Source of the DNA: Nilaparvata lugens
Taxonomy: Eukaryota; Arthropoda; Insecta; Hemiptera; Delphacidae
Assembly: GCF_014356525.2 (NCBI RefSeq)
Contig: NC_052507.1
Location: forward strand, 50,070,107 to 50,134,106
Direction of reading: 5' to 3'
DNA: 64,000 bases
In this document: positions 41,260 to 54,720 of the stretch, piece by piece
Layout of the letters: the number at the start of each line of letters is the position of its first letter
Numbering within the stretch: the stretch's first letter is position 1
Made by a program: the position numbers and the translations under genes
Notes under the pieces: generated by a model
What the model was told of the DNA's origin: nothing
What the model saw: the letters and a program-made list of their open reading frames with translations, nothing else
Databases searched by the model: none

Positions 41260-41912
41260 TAATTGATAAGAATTTTCATGAAGCTCATGTTCACAAGAAA
41301 AATTATTTTATCCGAATTCCACCAGAGGCTGAACCCAAGCCCTGAGATATTTTAACATTTATATTTTTCATATTGATTAGAAGTAAGATTCATAAATTTT
41401 ATTCCACAAGCAACAGCAAGTCGACAACTGAGCAATATAAATAGAAAGAATATAATTATGCTGATTAAAGAAGCACATGATCTATTAATTGATGCTAATA
41501 AGCGAAGTAAAATCTTTCTTGTGAGCTATCTGTGATATTTTTCACTATATATATTCTCTCATTTTATTTTTATATTTATCATTCCATCTTTAATTATTGC
41601 TCGTTGATATTTTCATGTAATTATATATTTTATTTGTTGAATGGTGTACCCTTTATTCATGATCCTATCTTCGTGCATGACCAATCTTGTTATAGTCTAT
41701 TTTATTTCTATTATTGACAAAATATTAAAATTATCAACCAACTATATTCTTCACCAAATAAGTTGGATAAATCGGCAATATAAAGCATTGATTATCAAAT
41801 CTTTGGAAATATTACATTCTCAAGATTTACTTAAATTATTCAGAATCATCGCATCCGGTTTGGAACAACACAAGGGTCATAATATTAAGTTGCAGCAGCA
41901 ATATAAATTGAC
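41260..41912 (+). pseudogene. Chemoreceptor-like fragment, member 3, 5' part
   Basis: Coding similarity to member 1 starts at 41641 (MVYPLFMILSSCMTNL, YILHQISW, KALIIKSLEIL). It is interrupted at about 41912 by the interspersed repeat at 41913-42556. Upstream DNA from 41260 also matches the inverted copy. The reading frame is open up to the insertion. Confidence 0.42.
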
Positions 41913-42556
41913 TAGCCGTCAGGCTCGCTTTGCTCGCCATATCTGTCTAGGAAGGGGGCTCCGCCCCCTGGACCCCCCGACTGGATCGTCCAAGAAGAAG
42001 ATTAGCCTGTTAGGACGATCCAGTCGGAGGTCCAGACTAAACGTCTGGCTAAACGGATATGGCGAGTGAAGCAAGCCTGACAGCTAGTAATATAATATTC
42101 CCAGGAATAGCTCTGATTGAAGTAGCAGTGCCCAATAAATTTTTCCGCAATAAATGCATTTCAATCTTCAACTTGGTGCCAACCTAACAAAGTCAACTCA
42201 ACTTAATGCCAACCTGACAAAATTATTAATTTAGCTACCAGTTAACAACTGTTCCGAAGAGGTACTCTCTTTAGATTATAGTTCTATATTAACACATGGT
42301 ATGAACATTTTTCAATTATAATTGAGAGATTGGAATAAGAAGAATATACATGCTAAAAAACGAACTCTAAACCCTTAAAAACCCACCCTTAGAGTTAAAA
42401 TATTGCCAAAAGATTTCTTAGTGCGCCTCTAATGGGCCAACTGAACATACCTACCAAATTTGAACGTTTTTGGTCTGGTAGATTTTCAGTTCTGCGAGTG
42501 AGTGAGTCAGTCAGTCAGTCAGTGAGTGAATGCCATTTCACTTTTATACATATAGA
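41913..42556 (+). repeat. Interspersed repeat, copy 2, with inverted-repeat head
   Basis: The body 42090-42556 matches copies at 697-1172 and 48782-49334. The head 41913-42090 is a nearly perfect inverted structure: ACTAGCCGTCAGGCTCGCTT at the left, and its diverged complement ending GCCTGACAGCTAGT at the right. Inside are GGGGGCTCCGCCCCC and a second hairpin with GACTGGATCGTCC / GGACGATCCAGTC arms. It interrupts a coding-like segment. Confidence 0.85.
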
Positions 42557-42646
42557 TAGAATTTATAAGGTATTCTGATAGAGTGTCGCCTTTGATTCCG
42601 CTCGGTATCATCTCACACTGCTGACCCCTTTGTCAGATGTTGGCGA

Positions 42647-43108
42647 GTGGCATTGATGTCGATACCATATTGTCTAGTACAAAAATCAAAGCCCTTATAT
42701 CTATCTACACATCTTCTGCATCTATATTTTTGTGGAGTCGACCAGATCAGTCATAAGAACTGTAAACTGATAAAGCAGCCACCGTTTGCAGCCGTTGAAT
42801 GCAGAGAATCATTTGAGCTCCTTGAAGAGCTGGTAAGGAATTGGTGGTATTTCTCTTTCAGGAGTCGTGAAAATAATAATATTATTATTCAAAAACCTTT
42901 TGCTCTACCGACTGCTGCCAGCAGGGCATATGCGATGCCAAATATAACGTTACAACGGGCAACTCGCATATTTCACTATTTGATAGCTTTAATGTACTCA
43001 TATTCATCTGAATACACTTTATTAGTACAGAAAGGAATTCGTAAAGTATTGGATATAAGCATGCATTTAATTGAAAATTTCAATAATAATGAACATTCCA
43101 TTCTCTAG
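42647..43108 (+). pseudogene. Chemoreceptor-like fragment, member 3, 3' part
   Basis: The frame contains GVDQISHKNCKLIKQP and ESFELLEELVRNWWYFSF, matching member 1, and continues beyond it with NNNIIIQKPFALPTAASRAY, ATRIFHYLIALMYSYSSEYTLL. A basic KP segment followed by a hydrophobic helix and a terminal SYS motif is reminiscent of the last exon of insect odorant receptors. Together with 41641-41912 it would form one gene broken by a repeat insertion. Family assignment is weak. Confidence 0.4.
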
Positions 43109-46100
43109 CCATCTTACGTTTCTTTATTGTACTCATAATACTCGTATGCTTCGTTCTACGAATTCTTCTTTGCATCAATTTCGACTGAGCATAGAATCTC
43201 ATTCAATTTTCTAGATACTGCTTACTGATGTTTTCGAGATAATGTGAACCTGGATGAATCGAAAACAGGCGGAAACATAACAATTTTAATATAATTTTTC
43301 CTTCCTATTGTAACCGACTCGATAAGATTAAATGCATTGCATTACCAGATGCATTTATTTCCAGATATAGATATAAACAGAATGAAAATTCTGCTGAAAC
43401 GTTCAATAAGATAACTAGATATGTTATCAAAAGGGACTTTGAATGTTTTTGCTTGGACAGTTGAAAAAGTTCCGACATCGAAGCTTCATCAGTTTTCCCT
43501 GATCGCGTTTCTGATAAAAGTTAAAATTTGGTACACTGGTACACAGCTCAAGCTATGTGAGTTTTTGTGTTCAAGCGGTTTTTGTAATTAGTTATGATAT
43601 TGACTGAATTCAATTTTATATTGCTTCTTCGAAACTTATCATCACTATTGAAGGAATTTTGAGAACGGAAAGTTTTCATGAAATTTCTCTAAATATAACT
43701 TGAATTCTTTGACATGTTTGTAATTTCCTCTTCGTTTTTCCAAGTTTGCTGTGTAGGCCTATTCGTCCAGTATGTCTGGAACTATATTTCGAAAACTATC
43801 ACAAATTTAAGTTCGCTAACATAATCAAGCTATGTTATGAAGTCATATCGTAACATGGTTCCTGTAATGTTATGTTGAGTTTCATGAGAATGCCCTGAAA
43901 ATATCGTTGTTTTAATCGCTTATTTGAAAACGACTTTACAGGAGACTGACATTTATAGGAGACTGACGCAACCAATTCATGAATGGTACTCTAATATCGT
44001 TGTGATGGCATCTTCCATTTTCTTTTCAACTCATATTTTCTCATGTTTTTTTTACTTCTTCTTTCCTCCAAGTGTTCTTGATTATTTTTAATCACTTTTT
44101 TCACTCAGTCTCTTTTATCACTTAACCCTTTCCCAAACTTCTCTCATTCAACTTTCTCTCTTCTTCTTCCACCAATTCCTCTCTTTTTCCTCTTCTTCTT
44201 CTTCATCGTCATCTTTTCCTTTTTCCGTCTTCTTCTTTTCCCTTCTTCTTTTGTCATCCTCTCCTTTCCTAACCTTATTCCTAATCTCCCGTATAATGTC
44301 TTCTTGTTTTCATTGTTATCTTCTTAACTTACCGTCTCCTCTCTCAAATTCATCTGCCAACACTTTCCCGATTTCTCTTCCTTTTCCCCTCCTGCTCTCT
44401 TTCTCATCTTACGCTTTAACTCCTTTTTATTCTTATTCTCCCACATCTTCTTTCTCCATCCACATCAATCGTCCCCCTATTTTATCTGTCTTCTCTGTAA
44501 ATTTCTTCCACCCCCTACTATTTTCATCTTTTTCTTTCTCTATCTTGACTCCGCTGCTATCTCCTTTGTCTCTTTCTACATATCTTCATCTTCTCTTTCC
44601 TCTTCTTACTACTCTGCTTGTCCTTCCTGTCTTGGTTCTCCTTCTCACTCAATGTTGTGGATATGCATGAATATGGATTGTGAATTGAGACGTGTGACGT
44701 AGTAGGGATGGGTTGATGCAGGGATGCAGTGATGTCACAATGCAAAGGCAATTTATAGTTGACAATGGCTGTGGTGAGGCTGGTGATGTCAACCGATTGC
44801 ATTATTTGTCCAACTCCAATAGGCGAATAATAGCCTCTCGCCCTTATTTCACCCCACTCTCTTGGCTCAAATATTATTTGGAATTGGTTCAACTATAATA
44901 ACCATTACCTGGACTTATCATATTATTTTCCGAAATATGAGTCAAAATTATGTTGTTCAGACATTCATTTAGTATATAGTTTCGTTGTGGAGGTTTGCAA
45001 TTAAAATACATTTTCTCATCCAATTTTCCCTTGGACATATTTCTAAAACTCATGTCCTTGATGAATTATTTCCTATTTGTCATTTATTTATTGCCTTATC
45101 GTTCTTGTGTCGCTGTGATTGGTTATGAAGTTATGGTGGAATAGAGTTTATAAATCTCAAAACGGACTGTTTCGGTCATGTTCTCAATAAAATTATTTCA
45201 AGTTTATACATCCATATACGGATTTTTTCATTCAAGTTTTCAATAACATCATTATTTAAACTGATTTGGATGAAAGCTTTGAACGTTGATGAACATTTCA
45301 ACCCATAAACTGATCAATCTATTATCTTATTCCCTTCAGGGCTACTCTTGAATATGAATAAAAATTATAAATCTAAGAACCATTTCAAAATTATTCAATC
45401 ACGACATGTTTGGGCTGTATAAGGCCCATTATTAAGTAACAATTTCAAAATGGTACTTGGATTTCTAATTTTCATTTATACTAATCAATCCATTTATTTC
45501 ATTATTCAGACAAGCAGAATTTGTGATTGTATTGTCACAATCATTTTGATGATTTCACTATATAACTTCAATTCTTGGAAGAAAACTTGAAATAAGATTG
45601 AAACTGCTATTCTTCCACATTTAATAAGTAGTAACATGTTCTAAAAATAGGTCATCCACCACTAAATAGGTTGGGTCACCTCTAGAAAGTGATCATCACG
45701 TCCAACTGTCCGTCAAATAATATAGAAAGTCAAGATTCAGAGTTTAGTAGGATAGGCCACTGAATTAGGATAAGATATTAGACAAACTTTCCTACATGAA
45801 ACAATTACAAAATCCCTGATCGAAATTTCATGATGATTGGAGAATTCTGGATAATAATAGGATATTGTCATTAAAACCCGTTAAGAAATCATATCCAGCC
45901 TCTACCTAACTCTCACTAATAACTAATTGAACGAGCGCTAGCGAGTTCTCAGATTTGGCTCACTCAAAGCCAAAGACGTTGTCCGTCTGTTTCTATGAGT
46001 CTACAGCAAGTTTTCCAACCCAGGGTGTCACTAGCATAGATAGATTATTACATAAACAAAAGGATTTGTTTGTAGTGTTCGTTTACTTCAATACAGAAAT

Positions 46101-48000
46101 TCTGTACTGAATGCTGAAATAATCCTTACAATTCAAATTGAACAAAAAAGTGGACTTGTGAATTCAATTCCAAAGTTTGATTGCATCATATCTGCATATT
46201 CAATGATACCATAATGATAAAAGTGTCATAAAAATGAAGCAGTTAGGTTCACTTTTATGAATCATTTGAGCGAATTTTGATGCAATGAATGAATTAATGG
46301 TCGTTTTTATTGGTTTAGAGTTGGAAGACCGTGGTATCACCTGAATATTTTCAATGCTTCATGTTGAGAAAATTATTAGCAAACATGGGGGTGATCATTA
46401 ACTATAACATTTCAATGAGCTGTGAAATTATTTGAAAGTAGTTGACTCTTGAAAAATCTAACATCGCTTACTTCATATTTATTGATACGTAGCTAATGAG
46501 AAATTAAATGGAAGAAATAACATGGAGAACTTTCTAATGGCTTGTCTGGCTATCAGGTTTGGTGTGACGACGATCAAGATGGAAGTACATGCAGTATGTA
46601 TTATGCAGCAATCATGAGTAAGTTTATAGATAATGCAATGTTGAGTGTGTGGTGTCTGCCAGTATTGATCAGCAAATTGAAATATTGACAGGTTAAAGTA
46701 TTCAATTCTGTAGTGGGATAGTCAGTATTTCAATTGAATCCCTGTGATGGATCAACAGTCCACTCTATTCTCTGATATAAATAAATTATTATATTCATGG
46801 TAAGTATTATCATAGATAAAGGAGCATAAGTAAGGAGCTATATTTCTTGTCTCTGGTATTATAATGCAAATCTCATTATTCCCATTCTAGATTTAGGGCC
46901 TACCTCAATATTGGGCTTATTGATTCAAAACAGTGATTCTCCAATCACTGTTTGATTACTGAATTTGAGAATTTAATATAATTCTGTTGAAAATCTGAGT
47001 TGAGTCTCTTCAATCTTTTCTGTCAAATTCCATTTTTAAATCGAAAATTTCATTTTGAAGGTTATCAGGAGATAATAATAGTCTACCAAATACAATAGAA
47101 AACAATAATATTCATATATTGATGGAATTGTTTCTTCCAATGAGATTTCGAACATCCTTCTCAACCTAGGAAATGTAAATTATAACATGAAAATGACTAT
47201 ATTTGTATACATATGAATTAGGAAGCCTAAGTTAGAATATGCATTTGTTCTGCTTCTCCACCACAAAAATAGAATACTGGGAATATACTATATGCAGTCC
47301 AAACCAAAAACAATATTGCTATAGATTGAATTATATTAGGAATGATGAATATTCCTTCTGTTTATTCGTAGTTCTAACAATGATGTTAGAATCATGATGT
47401 AGTTAGTGTTACTACTGAACTCATACATTCAATTTTCAACTCCCATCTTCTCAACTGCGTTCTCCGCTGCCTTGTATATTCATGCCAAATTAGCTCACCA
47501 TCATCAACCAATGATCGGCAAGTCTCAGTCTTCTATAGATATCTGGTAGGCTACTATAGATGTCTGAAAGGAATACTCTGCATTCAACTGGAGGACCGAA
47601 GCTGAGTGCCTCTTCATTGAGGATGAAATTACAGATGATTGCACGGAAGTTGAAGATGATAGATCGGTAGGTACCATAGAACTTCGAATCTATAAACATA
47701 GAATATATAGGTGGAGTTAACATTTTAGGTAAATTTCCAATATTCAGAAAACAAAATACTGGAATACATAGATAGAATTTCAAGGTGGATAACGACTCAT
47801 CATCCGCTAATCTACAGACGTTGTATCATTTCAGTATTCAAGATTATTATCTTGGATGTATTATATTCAGACGTGGTAACTTTCTGGCTGCAAATTGAAG
47901 CCGAGAATTGCTGTAGTCAGCAATTGGCTCTGGTGTCGCTCGGGAAGTGAAATTATAGCATTGCTTCGCCGAAGCTTCTGCCAAATTCTTAAACTCGTTC
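43109..48000. other. Long stretch without recognised gene
   Basis: Mostly AT-rich unique-looking DNA. 44030-44660 is strongly pyrimidine-rich (TCTTCTTCC-type), and the frames across it are low complexity. No repeat shared with the rest of the window was noticed. It could be intronic. Confidence 0.4.
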
Positions 48001-48007
48001 TCTCACA

Positions 48008-48009
<2 letters not shown>

Positions 48010-48106
<97 letters not shown>

Positions 48107-48155
48107 ATATATTATATATAATATATATTATATATATATATATATATAATATATA
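48010..48155. repeat. (TA)n microsatellite
   Basis: About 145 bp of nearly pure TA with a few single-base slips, directly followed by interspersed repeat copy 3. The Tyr/Ile frames across it are meaningless. Confidence 0.98.
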
Positions 48156-48156
48156 C

Positions 48157-49334
48157 TAGCCGTCAGGCTCGCTTCGATCGCCATACCCGTCTAGCACCGT
48201 CTATTCGTCTCATTTTTGAGATCAGCGGGCTCGCTTCGCTCGCCTGCATGTGGATCTCAGTGGAACCTCTTTACCGAATTTTAACGTATTATGTCGATTT
48301 GATCTCAAAAAATACATGTTACAATATCGGCGTATCTTTGGCGAACAAAATTTTCCCACCTCAGCTAAACCTGTGAATTGAATTTTTTTCTAATATATCT
48401 CCATCAATTATTGAAAAAGGTGAGGAAACGCAGAAAATCTGAGAAAACGATAATTTTGGGCGTATCTTTGGCGTTATTTCAAATTCCTTCTAACACAGCA
48501 TTATTGCACCCCAGCTGAGCTTCTGTAGTAAATTTGAACATTTTCTGTTTATTTGTTCTCGATAAAGCTGAGAAAATGCTAAAAAAAGCAGATTTTGGCC
48601 GTATCTTTGGAATTTTTCCAAATCCGTTCTTATTGCGTCTCTAAAGGGCCAACTGAACACACCTACCAAATTTGAAATGTTATGTCATTTTTTTATCATA
48701 ATGTTAGGACGATCCAGTTGGGGGTCCAGACTAAATGTCTGGCTAAACAGATATGGCGCGCGAAGCGAGCCTGACGGCTAGTAATATAATATTTCCAGGA
48801 ATAGCTCTGAAGTAGCAGTACCCAATCAATTTTTCCGCGATAAATCAGGACCTCCTAAATAGGTATTTAGGAGGTACTGGATAAATTTATTGGTATTTAG
48901 GAGGTCCTGGATAAATGCATTTCAATCTTCAACTTGGTGCCAATCTAACAAAGTCAACTCAACTTGATGCTAACCTGACAAAATTTTTAATTTAGTCACC
49001 AGAACAACTGTTTCGAAGAGGTACTCTCTCTAGATTATAGTTCTATATTAACATATGGTATGGACATTTCAATTATAATTTTAAGATATTGGAATAAGAA
49101 GAATATATATGCTAAAAGACGAACTTTAAACCCTTAAAAACCATTCTTGGAGTTGAAATATCGCCGAAAGATTTCTTAGTGCGCCTCTAAAGGGCCAACT
49201 GAACATACCTACCATATTTTTTGAACGTTTTTGGTCCAGTAGATTTTTAGTTCTGCGAGTGAGTGAGTGAGTAAGTGAGTGAGTCAGTCAGTCAGTCAGT
49301 GAATGAGTGCCATTTCGCTTTCATATAAATAGAT
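48157..49334 (+). repeat. Interspersed repeat, copy 3, longest
   Basis: Begins ACTAGCCGTCAGGCTCGCTTC and has its inverted counterpart GCGAGCCTGACGGCTAGT near 48765-48782. Between them lies a 590-bp head with three TTTGGC(C)GTATCTTTGG-type motifs. The body 48782-49334 matches copies 1 and 2, and contains a small local duplication of a GGTATTTAGGAGG(T) motif at 48858-48910. Non-coding. Confidence 0.85.
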
Positions 49335-50699
49335 GAATTTAATAATATATAAATAATAATCTGAAATAGATATATAAATAATCATCGTGTCTAGATCTTT
49401 CTCTTCTTTCCTCCAATCACTCTCGATCTCCCAAGGTTCTCGATCTCCCCTCTATTTTTATCTATTTGTTTCTTAGAAATTCTTAATCTCTTTCTCTTAT
49501 TATGATCGATTACTTTCTCCCAGGCTACATGTTTGATACTTGAATTCATTATAATTATAATGTAGGCCTACTTCCGAGGAAGAAGAAAAACAGAGTGAGA
49601 ATATCCATGGATACTTGAAACAGCCGGAAAATGAAAATTATGATGATTAATGTGCAATGGAACACGTGTAATAGTAGAAAGGGGATTATGAGAAGGTGAA
49701 TTCGGCAAAATGGATACATGATTGAGAGACACGAGTTTATTCAATCACATAAAATTTTGTCGAAGAGAAGAGATAAATAACAAATCATCTGTGATTTCTA
49801 GGATTTTAGGCTTCAAGAGAATAACGATGATAGCCTGTATACTCTGGGTCTGCAGGTGCAAGTTTGACGTCTAGTGGCACCGAACTCCCCAACATTTTTA
49901 ATTTGTAATTTTCAAAATATTATCTGTCCAAATTTAGATGTAATATCTCCTTCATAGGCAACTACAGATGTCTATCATTCTAAATTAACATGCATGGTAC
50001 AGTGTGTCGTTCAGTGCATGACATTCTATTTGATAAGAGAAACTGTTACTTTCCATGTTTTGCAGTATAACAGACCTCAGTCATCGATCAATATATCTAG
50101 CTCGGTGAGACCACAGAGAATACAATCTCTCTCAAAAGTCTCCTCTAAAAGTCTGACCTCTTTTTCATTATTCAATATTGAGTATCACCAAATAGGAAGA
50201 AGTACAAGCATAAAACCTTCTTCTTCTTCCTAATCTTCTTCTCTTTCCCGCACAATAACAAATTTACCTCCTCCTTAAATCACAGACAACAACAAACTTG
50301 TAGAGCGAAGGATTGTGAGCGCCAATTTGGCTGCGTGAAGATGAGAGTTTGCTAGCATAGCTGTGTGGTATGTCGGTGAGACTGTTGATAAGAAGAGGGT
50401 AGTTATTTGTTGAGGGTTTTGGGGGCTCCATTTGAGGGGGGGAGTAGTAAGGGATCTTGTGGGGGGGGGTGTCCAATCCATGGCCGATTATTCTCTCCTT
50501 GGTGCTGCAGATCCGACACAGAAATCACATTAGGCCAAACTATTGTCTTCGTATGGTTCCAGTTCATCCATCTTCTCTGAGCACAAACTCCAGCAGTCTG
50601 GACTCACCCAGGCCTTCCGCCTCCTCCCCCGCCCCTCCAACGCTGCTGGCTGCCGTTTAGTCAGCAATATCTGATGCAGATTCAACAACCTCTTCCCTT
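49335..50699. other. No gene recognised
   Basis: Mixed sequence with a G9 run at 50461-50469 and a Pro-rich frame on the minus strand at 50264-50481 that looks like chance. No domain signal. Confidence 0.4.
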
Positions 50700-51190
50700 C
50701 ATTATCATTCATTAGTGCAAATCTCTATCTGAGGACAAAATTAGTGTAGCTTCAATTATCTTTCAAGGAATTGGAGTGTTGATTCTAGCTTATTTGTGGA
50801 ATCCTTGATTATAGTTTGGTGCAAACCGTTAGCTGAAGAGAAATATATTAGTGTCACTTCAATTATTCACTAGAAATTCAACTGATAATTCCAGCTAATT
50901 TGTAGAATCCTTGATTATCATTTGCTGTGTTGAAGTATTCTGCAAGCTGTAGACCATCAGCTGAAGAAAATCTGTGTAGCTTTAATTATTCGTCGCTAGG
51001 AAGTTCAATGTTGATTTCACCTAATTTGGGACAAATTTGAAAAATACACTATCTCATGCAATTGGGGCTGCATTTGAAACATACATATTAGAGAGAATCC
51101 ATTGTCACTTCCTACTTTCTCTCCTTCGGTAATCAGCCCTTGTGAGTTATAAGCTGAGAAAAACATTAGTGTAGTAGTAACTTCACTTAC
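50700..51190 (+). repeat. Degenerate tandem repeat, unit about 110-130 bp
   Basis: Blocks such as GTGTAGCTTCAATTAT, GAATCCTTGATTAT and AGCTGAAGA recur at about 50743, 50854 and 50970, with a weaker copy near 51170. Each unit also has CTAATTTG(T/G)(A/G)G. Non-coding. Confidence 0.65.
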
Positions 51191-51365
51191 CTTCAAGGAA
51201 GTGCACTATTTGGGCTCACTTTTTAGCTTCAAAACTATTAGGAAAGATAATTTGAAATATAAACGGTCTTTGTTTTTCTCTATCAAGGCAACAAATCCAT
51301 CACATAGATGGCATAGACGGATAAGGAGAGCGAAGCGAGCCTGCCGGATAGTAATATTATAGATG

Positions 51366-52475
51366 GATAGATAGATAGGAAAGCCTTTGATAAGGTAAGG
51401 CATGCCAAACTGAATGAAATTCTCAAAGGCAAAAATATTGACAATAGAGATATTAACATAATTACCAATAATTTATACTGGAATCAAACAGCAAAGATCA
51501 GAGTTGAGAATGAGATGACTGGGGAGATGAAGATTTGTCGTGGTGTTCGTCAGGGATGTGTCCTGAACCACTCTTGTTCAATGTCTACAGTGAAGCCATT
51601 TGTCAAGAAGCTTTAATGGAGCAAAATGTTGGTCTTTCCATAGCTGGAGTAACTATTAATAATTTACGCTATGCAGATGACACACTTCTGATAGCGGGAA
51701 GTGAGAATGAGTTGGAGCAATTACTAGAAAATGTGAATAACTACAGCAATAACTATGGGTTGGAGCTAAATCTTAAGAAAACCAAGTGCATGATCGTCTC
51801 GAAAAAGCAGAGAGTGCCAATTAATATTGTAGTGGACAATACACCTATTGAGAGAGTCACAGCATATAAGTATCTTGGAGCATGGATTACTGGAGTGAAC
51901 GATCAGACCAGGGAGATCAAAGGACGAGTGGAAATAGCACGACAGGTGTTCATAAAAATGAAAAGATTTCTGTGTAACCGAGATATTAAACTAGAACTTA
52001 GAATACGCATGATGCGTTGTTATGTGTTTTCTACATTGCTGTACGGCATGGAAGCATGGACATTGAAAAAGTCAAACCTCAAAAACATCGAGGCATTTGA
52101 AATGTGGTGCTATAGAAGGATATGCGGAGAATACCATGGACTAGAAAAGTGACAAATAGGGATATAAAGTTAATGATGGCAAAGGAATGTGAAGCTGTTG
52201 CGACTATAAAGAGAAAAAAGTTGCAATATTTGGGCCATGTAATGAGGGGTGAAAAGTATGAGCTGTTGAGACTTATATTGCAAGGAAGGATCATAGGAAA
52301 GAGGAGTGTGGGAAAAGAAGGATATCCTGGCTGCTTAATTTAAGAGAATGGTATGGCTGCAACTCAAGGGAACTATTCAAGGCTGCAATCGATAAAGTAA
52401 AAATTGCCGTGATGATTTCCAACCACCATGAGAGGAGAAGAAACCAGAAGAAGAAGAAGATAGATAGATAGATGG
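51366..52475 (+). pseudogene. 5'-truncated LINE RT with GATA tail
   Basis: Starts inside RT at KAFDKVRHAKLNEIL and runs through RVENEMTGEMKICRGVRQGC and the catalytic LRYADDTLLIAG, the thumb (YLGAWITGV) and the C-terminal region (YGMEAWTLKK, LQYLGHVMRG). At least three frameshifts occur (near 51560, 52140 and 52320). A GAAGAAGAAGATAGATAGATAGAT tail is at 52450-52475, and a GATAGATAGATAG run also precedes the 5' end (51366-51378), consistent with a duplicated target or insertion into a GATA tract. RTE/Jockey-like style; clade not proven. Confidence 0.8.
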
Positions 52476-53698
52476 CCACTCAAGCGAAGTATCACAAACT
52501 GGGAACATGACGAATTGAAAATTGACTAACTGAATACTTGACAAACTAAGAACTTGACGTACTGAAATCTTGTGGAATTGGAATAGGCCTATAACTATCC
52601 TCGGTAAATTAAAAATCGATATGCGATATTTCAAGTGAGTCATTCATGATATTTTATTCCCTGATATAATCAGGAAATGATGGAACCTCAATATAATATT
52701 GTATTATTCTACCTTTCTCGGTCTAAGTGCTCATGAACCAATAACTGGCGTAGGCGAATGACTGTATGGAATGACTTATTCGGCTAGGAATATTACTAGT
52801 GGCTCATAGTGAGAATACGAGGGAAGAACTCAGATGACTTCAGCAGCGAAACCCCCTCAGGGTGGAAAGGGCATTGAGAAGCATACGGAGAAAAGGAGAA
52901 GAAGAATGTGAGATAAAGAAAGCAGAAACGGAATAGAACGGAAAGAGAGAACTTATAGATGGAAGGTGATGACAGAGATGGAAATGAAAAAGAAGGAAAA
53001 GTGATGGTGGAGAAGGTCAGATGAAAAGTCTAGATTGAGCCATGAAAGTGAAGATGGAAGAGGCATGAAAAGTCTGAAATATGATACACCATGAGAGGTT
53101 AATCTCAGACAGTGTTATTGGAAAATAAACAGTTTCCATCTTTTCGAGTCACACAAATCTCATTCGATCACTCCGCTAGACGTGGAAACTCTTTTCCTTA
53201 ACTTTTTCCCTATTCCCAACGTTTCCACGTGCCGAACAAAGTATTGGTTTGGAACTACAGTACTAGGAGACCATCTCTCATCCAAACTCATCAATTTTCC
53301 GCTCGGCTTCATTGCAGATCTGAACACGATGATTCCTGTACTATTCTCATCTGAGAATTGAAGTAAAATTAGAGCTCAAACTTTACAATACTGTAAATTA
53401 TAACTGTACGCTTGATAGATACTGATTTTATTGTCAAATTCCATTTTATCAATCAACTTGCACAATGCGTCGTGTTGAAACCAGCACATCTTCAGCTGTA
53501 CTGTTGATTTCAAAACAGAGCTACAGTTCTTTGAGTTTTCTGGTGGAGTGATTTATGACAACAAAATCATTTATTTTCACTGTTATGGATGAGTTCCAGA
53601 GCATCAATATTTATTAAGCAAAAGATGAATGTATAATTCGAAATATCATAAGATAGATAATTTGATCTATGCCGTGTTGATGCTATCAGAACGTTTAA
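52476..53698. other. No gene recognised
   Basis: Includes a purine-rich stretch at about 52880-53060. No frame or repeat of note. Confidence 0.4.
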
Positions 53699-54680
53699 TA
53701 AAAATCTGGTGTGGTACACTCACACAACTTTCCTTGCTCATATTTGAAACTACGATCAGACTTTTGTATATGTGTATAAATAATTATTGTTTTCAGAGTA
53801 CTTTTTCGTTTGTGTAAATTGTGAAATTCGATGATTTTTCTCAGTCGTCATTTTTTTAAAGTCATCAAAACAGCTGTTCTACAGATGAAATATCTCGACT
53901 ATGTGTTCTTTTTATGAACTGCTCTACCTACCTACCTCATGCACGAGAAGGAGGTTACAAAGTCCATTTCTCAAGGATGGGGTGAACCCCCCATTAGTTT
54001 CCCAGAAAGAAGACTCATGCCAAATAATAGAGCTAATAAATAACTATACAGAGTATGAATTTGAACAAAATCGGTCAAGTTATTTTGAGAAAATCGTGAA
54101 AAACATGGTTTTTTTAGTAATTATCCGCCATTTTTCTCAAGTATATTACGGAGCTCCTGCAATTTTCTCAGAAATAAGACTCATGTCAGTTTATAGGGCT
54201 TATGGATTTAAAGAAAATCGTTAGAGCCGTTTTCAAGAAAACCATGAATAACATGGTTTTTTAGTGATTATCCGCCATTTTTCACAAGAATATTACGGAG
54301 CTCCTGCAATTTTCTCAGAAATTAGACTCATGTCAGTTTATAGGGCTTATAAATAGCTATCCATGGTATGAATTTGAAGGAAATCGTTAGAGCCGTTTTC
54401 GAGAATACCGTGAAAAACATGGTTTTTTAGTGATTATCCGCCATTTTTTCCGCCATTTTAATTCAATTTTATTGAATTTCTTATTGTCAGATCCTCATGG
54501 TATAAGGACCTTAAGTTTGAAATTTCAAGTCAATCGGTTGATTAGGAATTGAGTTATCGTGTTCACAGACATACACACATACACACACACACACACACAA
54601 ACACACACAACACACACACACACACACACACACACAACACACACACACACAACACACACACACACACACACACACACACA

Positions 54681-54720
<40 letters not shown>

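Noticed and set aside
47895..48149. Frame with long Tyr-Ile repeats
   Set aside because: Translation of the TA microsatellite.
50264..50660. Pro-rich frames on both strands
   Set aside because: They arise from a G9 run and C-rich text, overlap one another on opposite strands and contain no domain.
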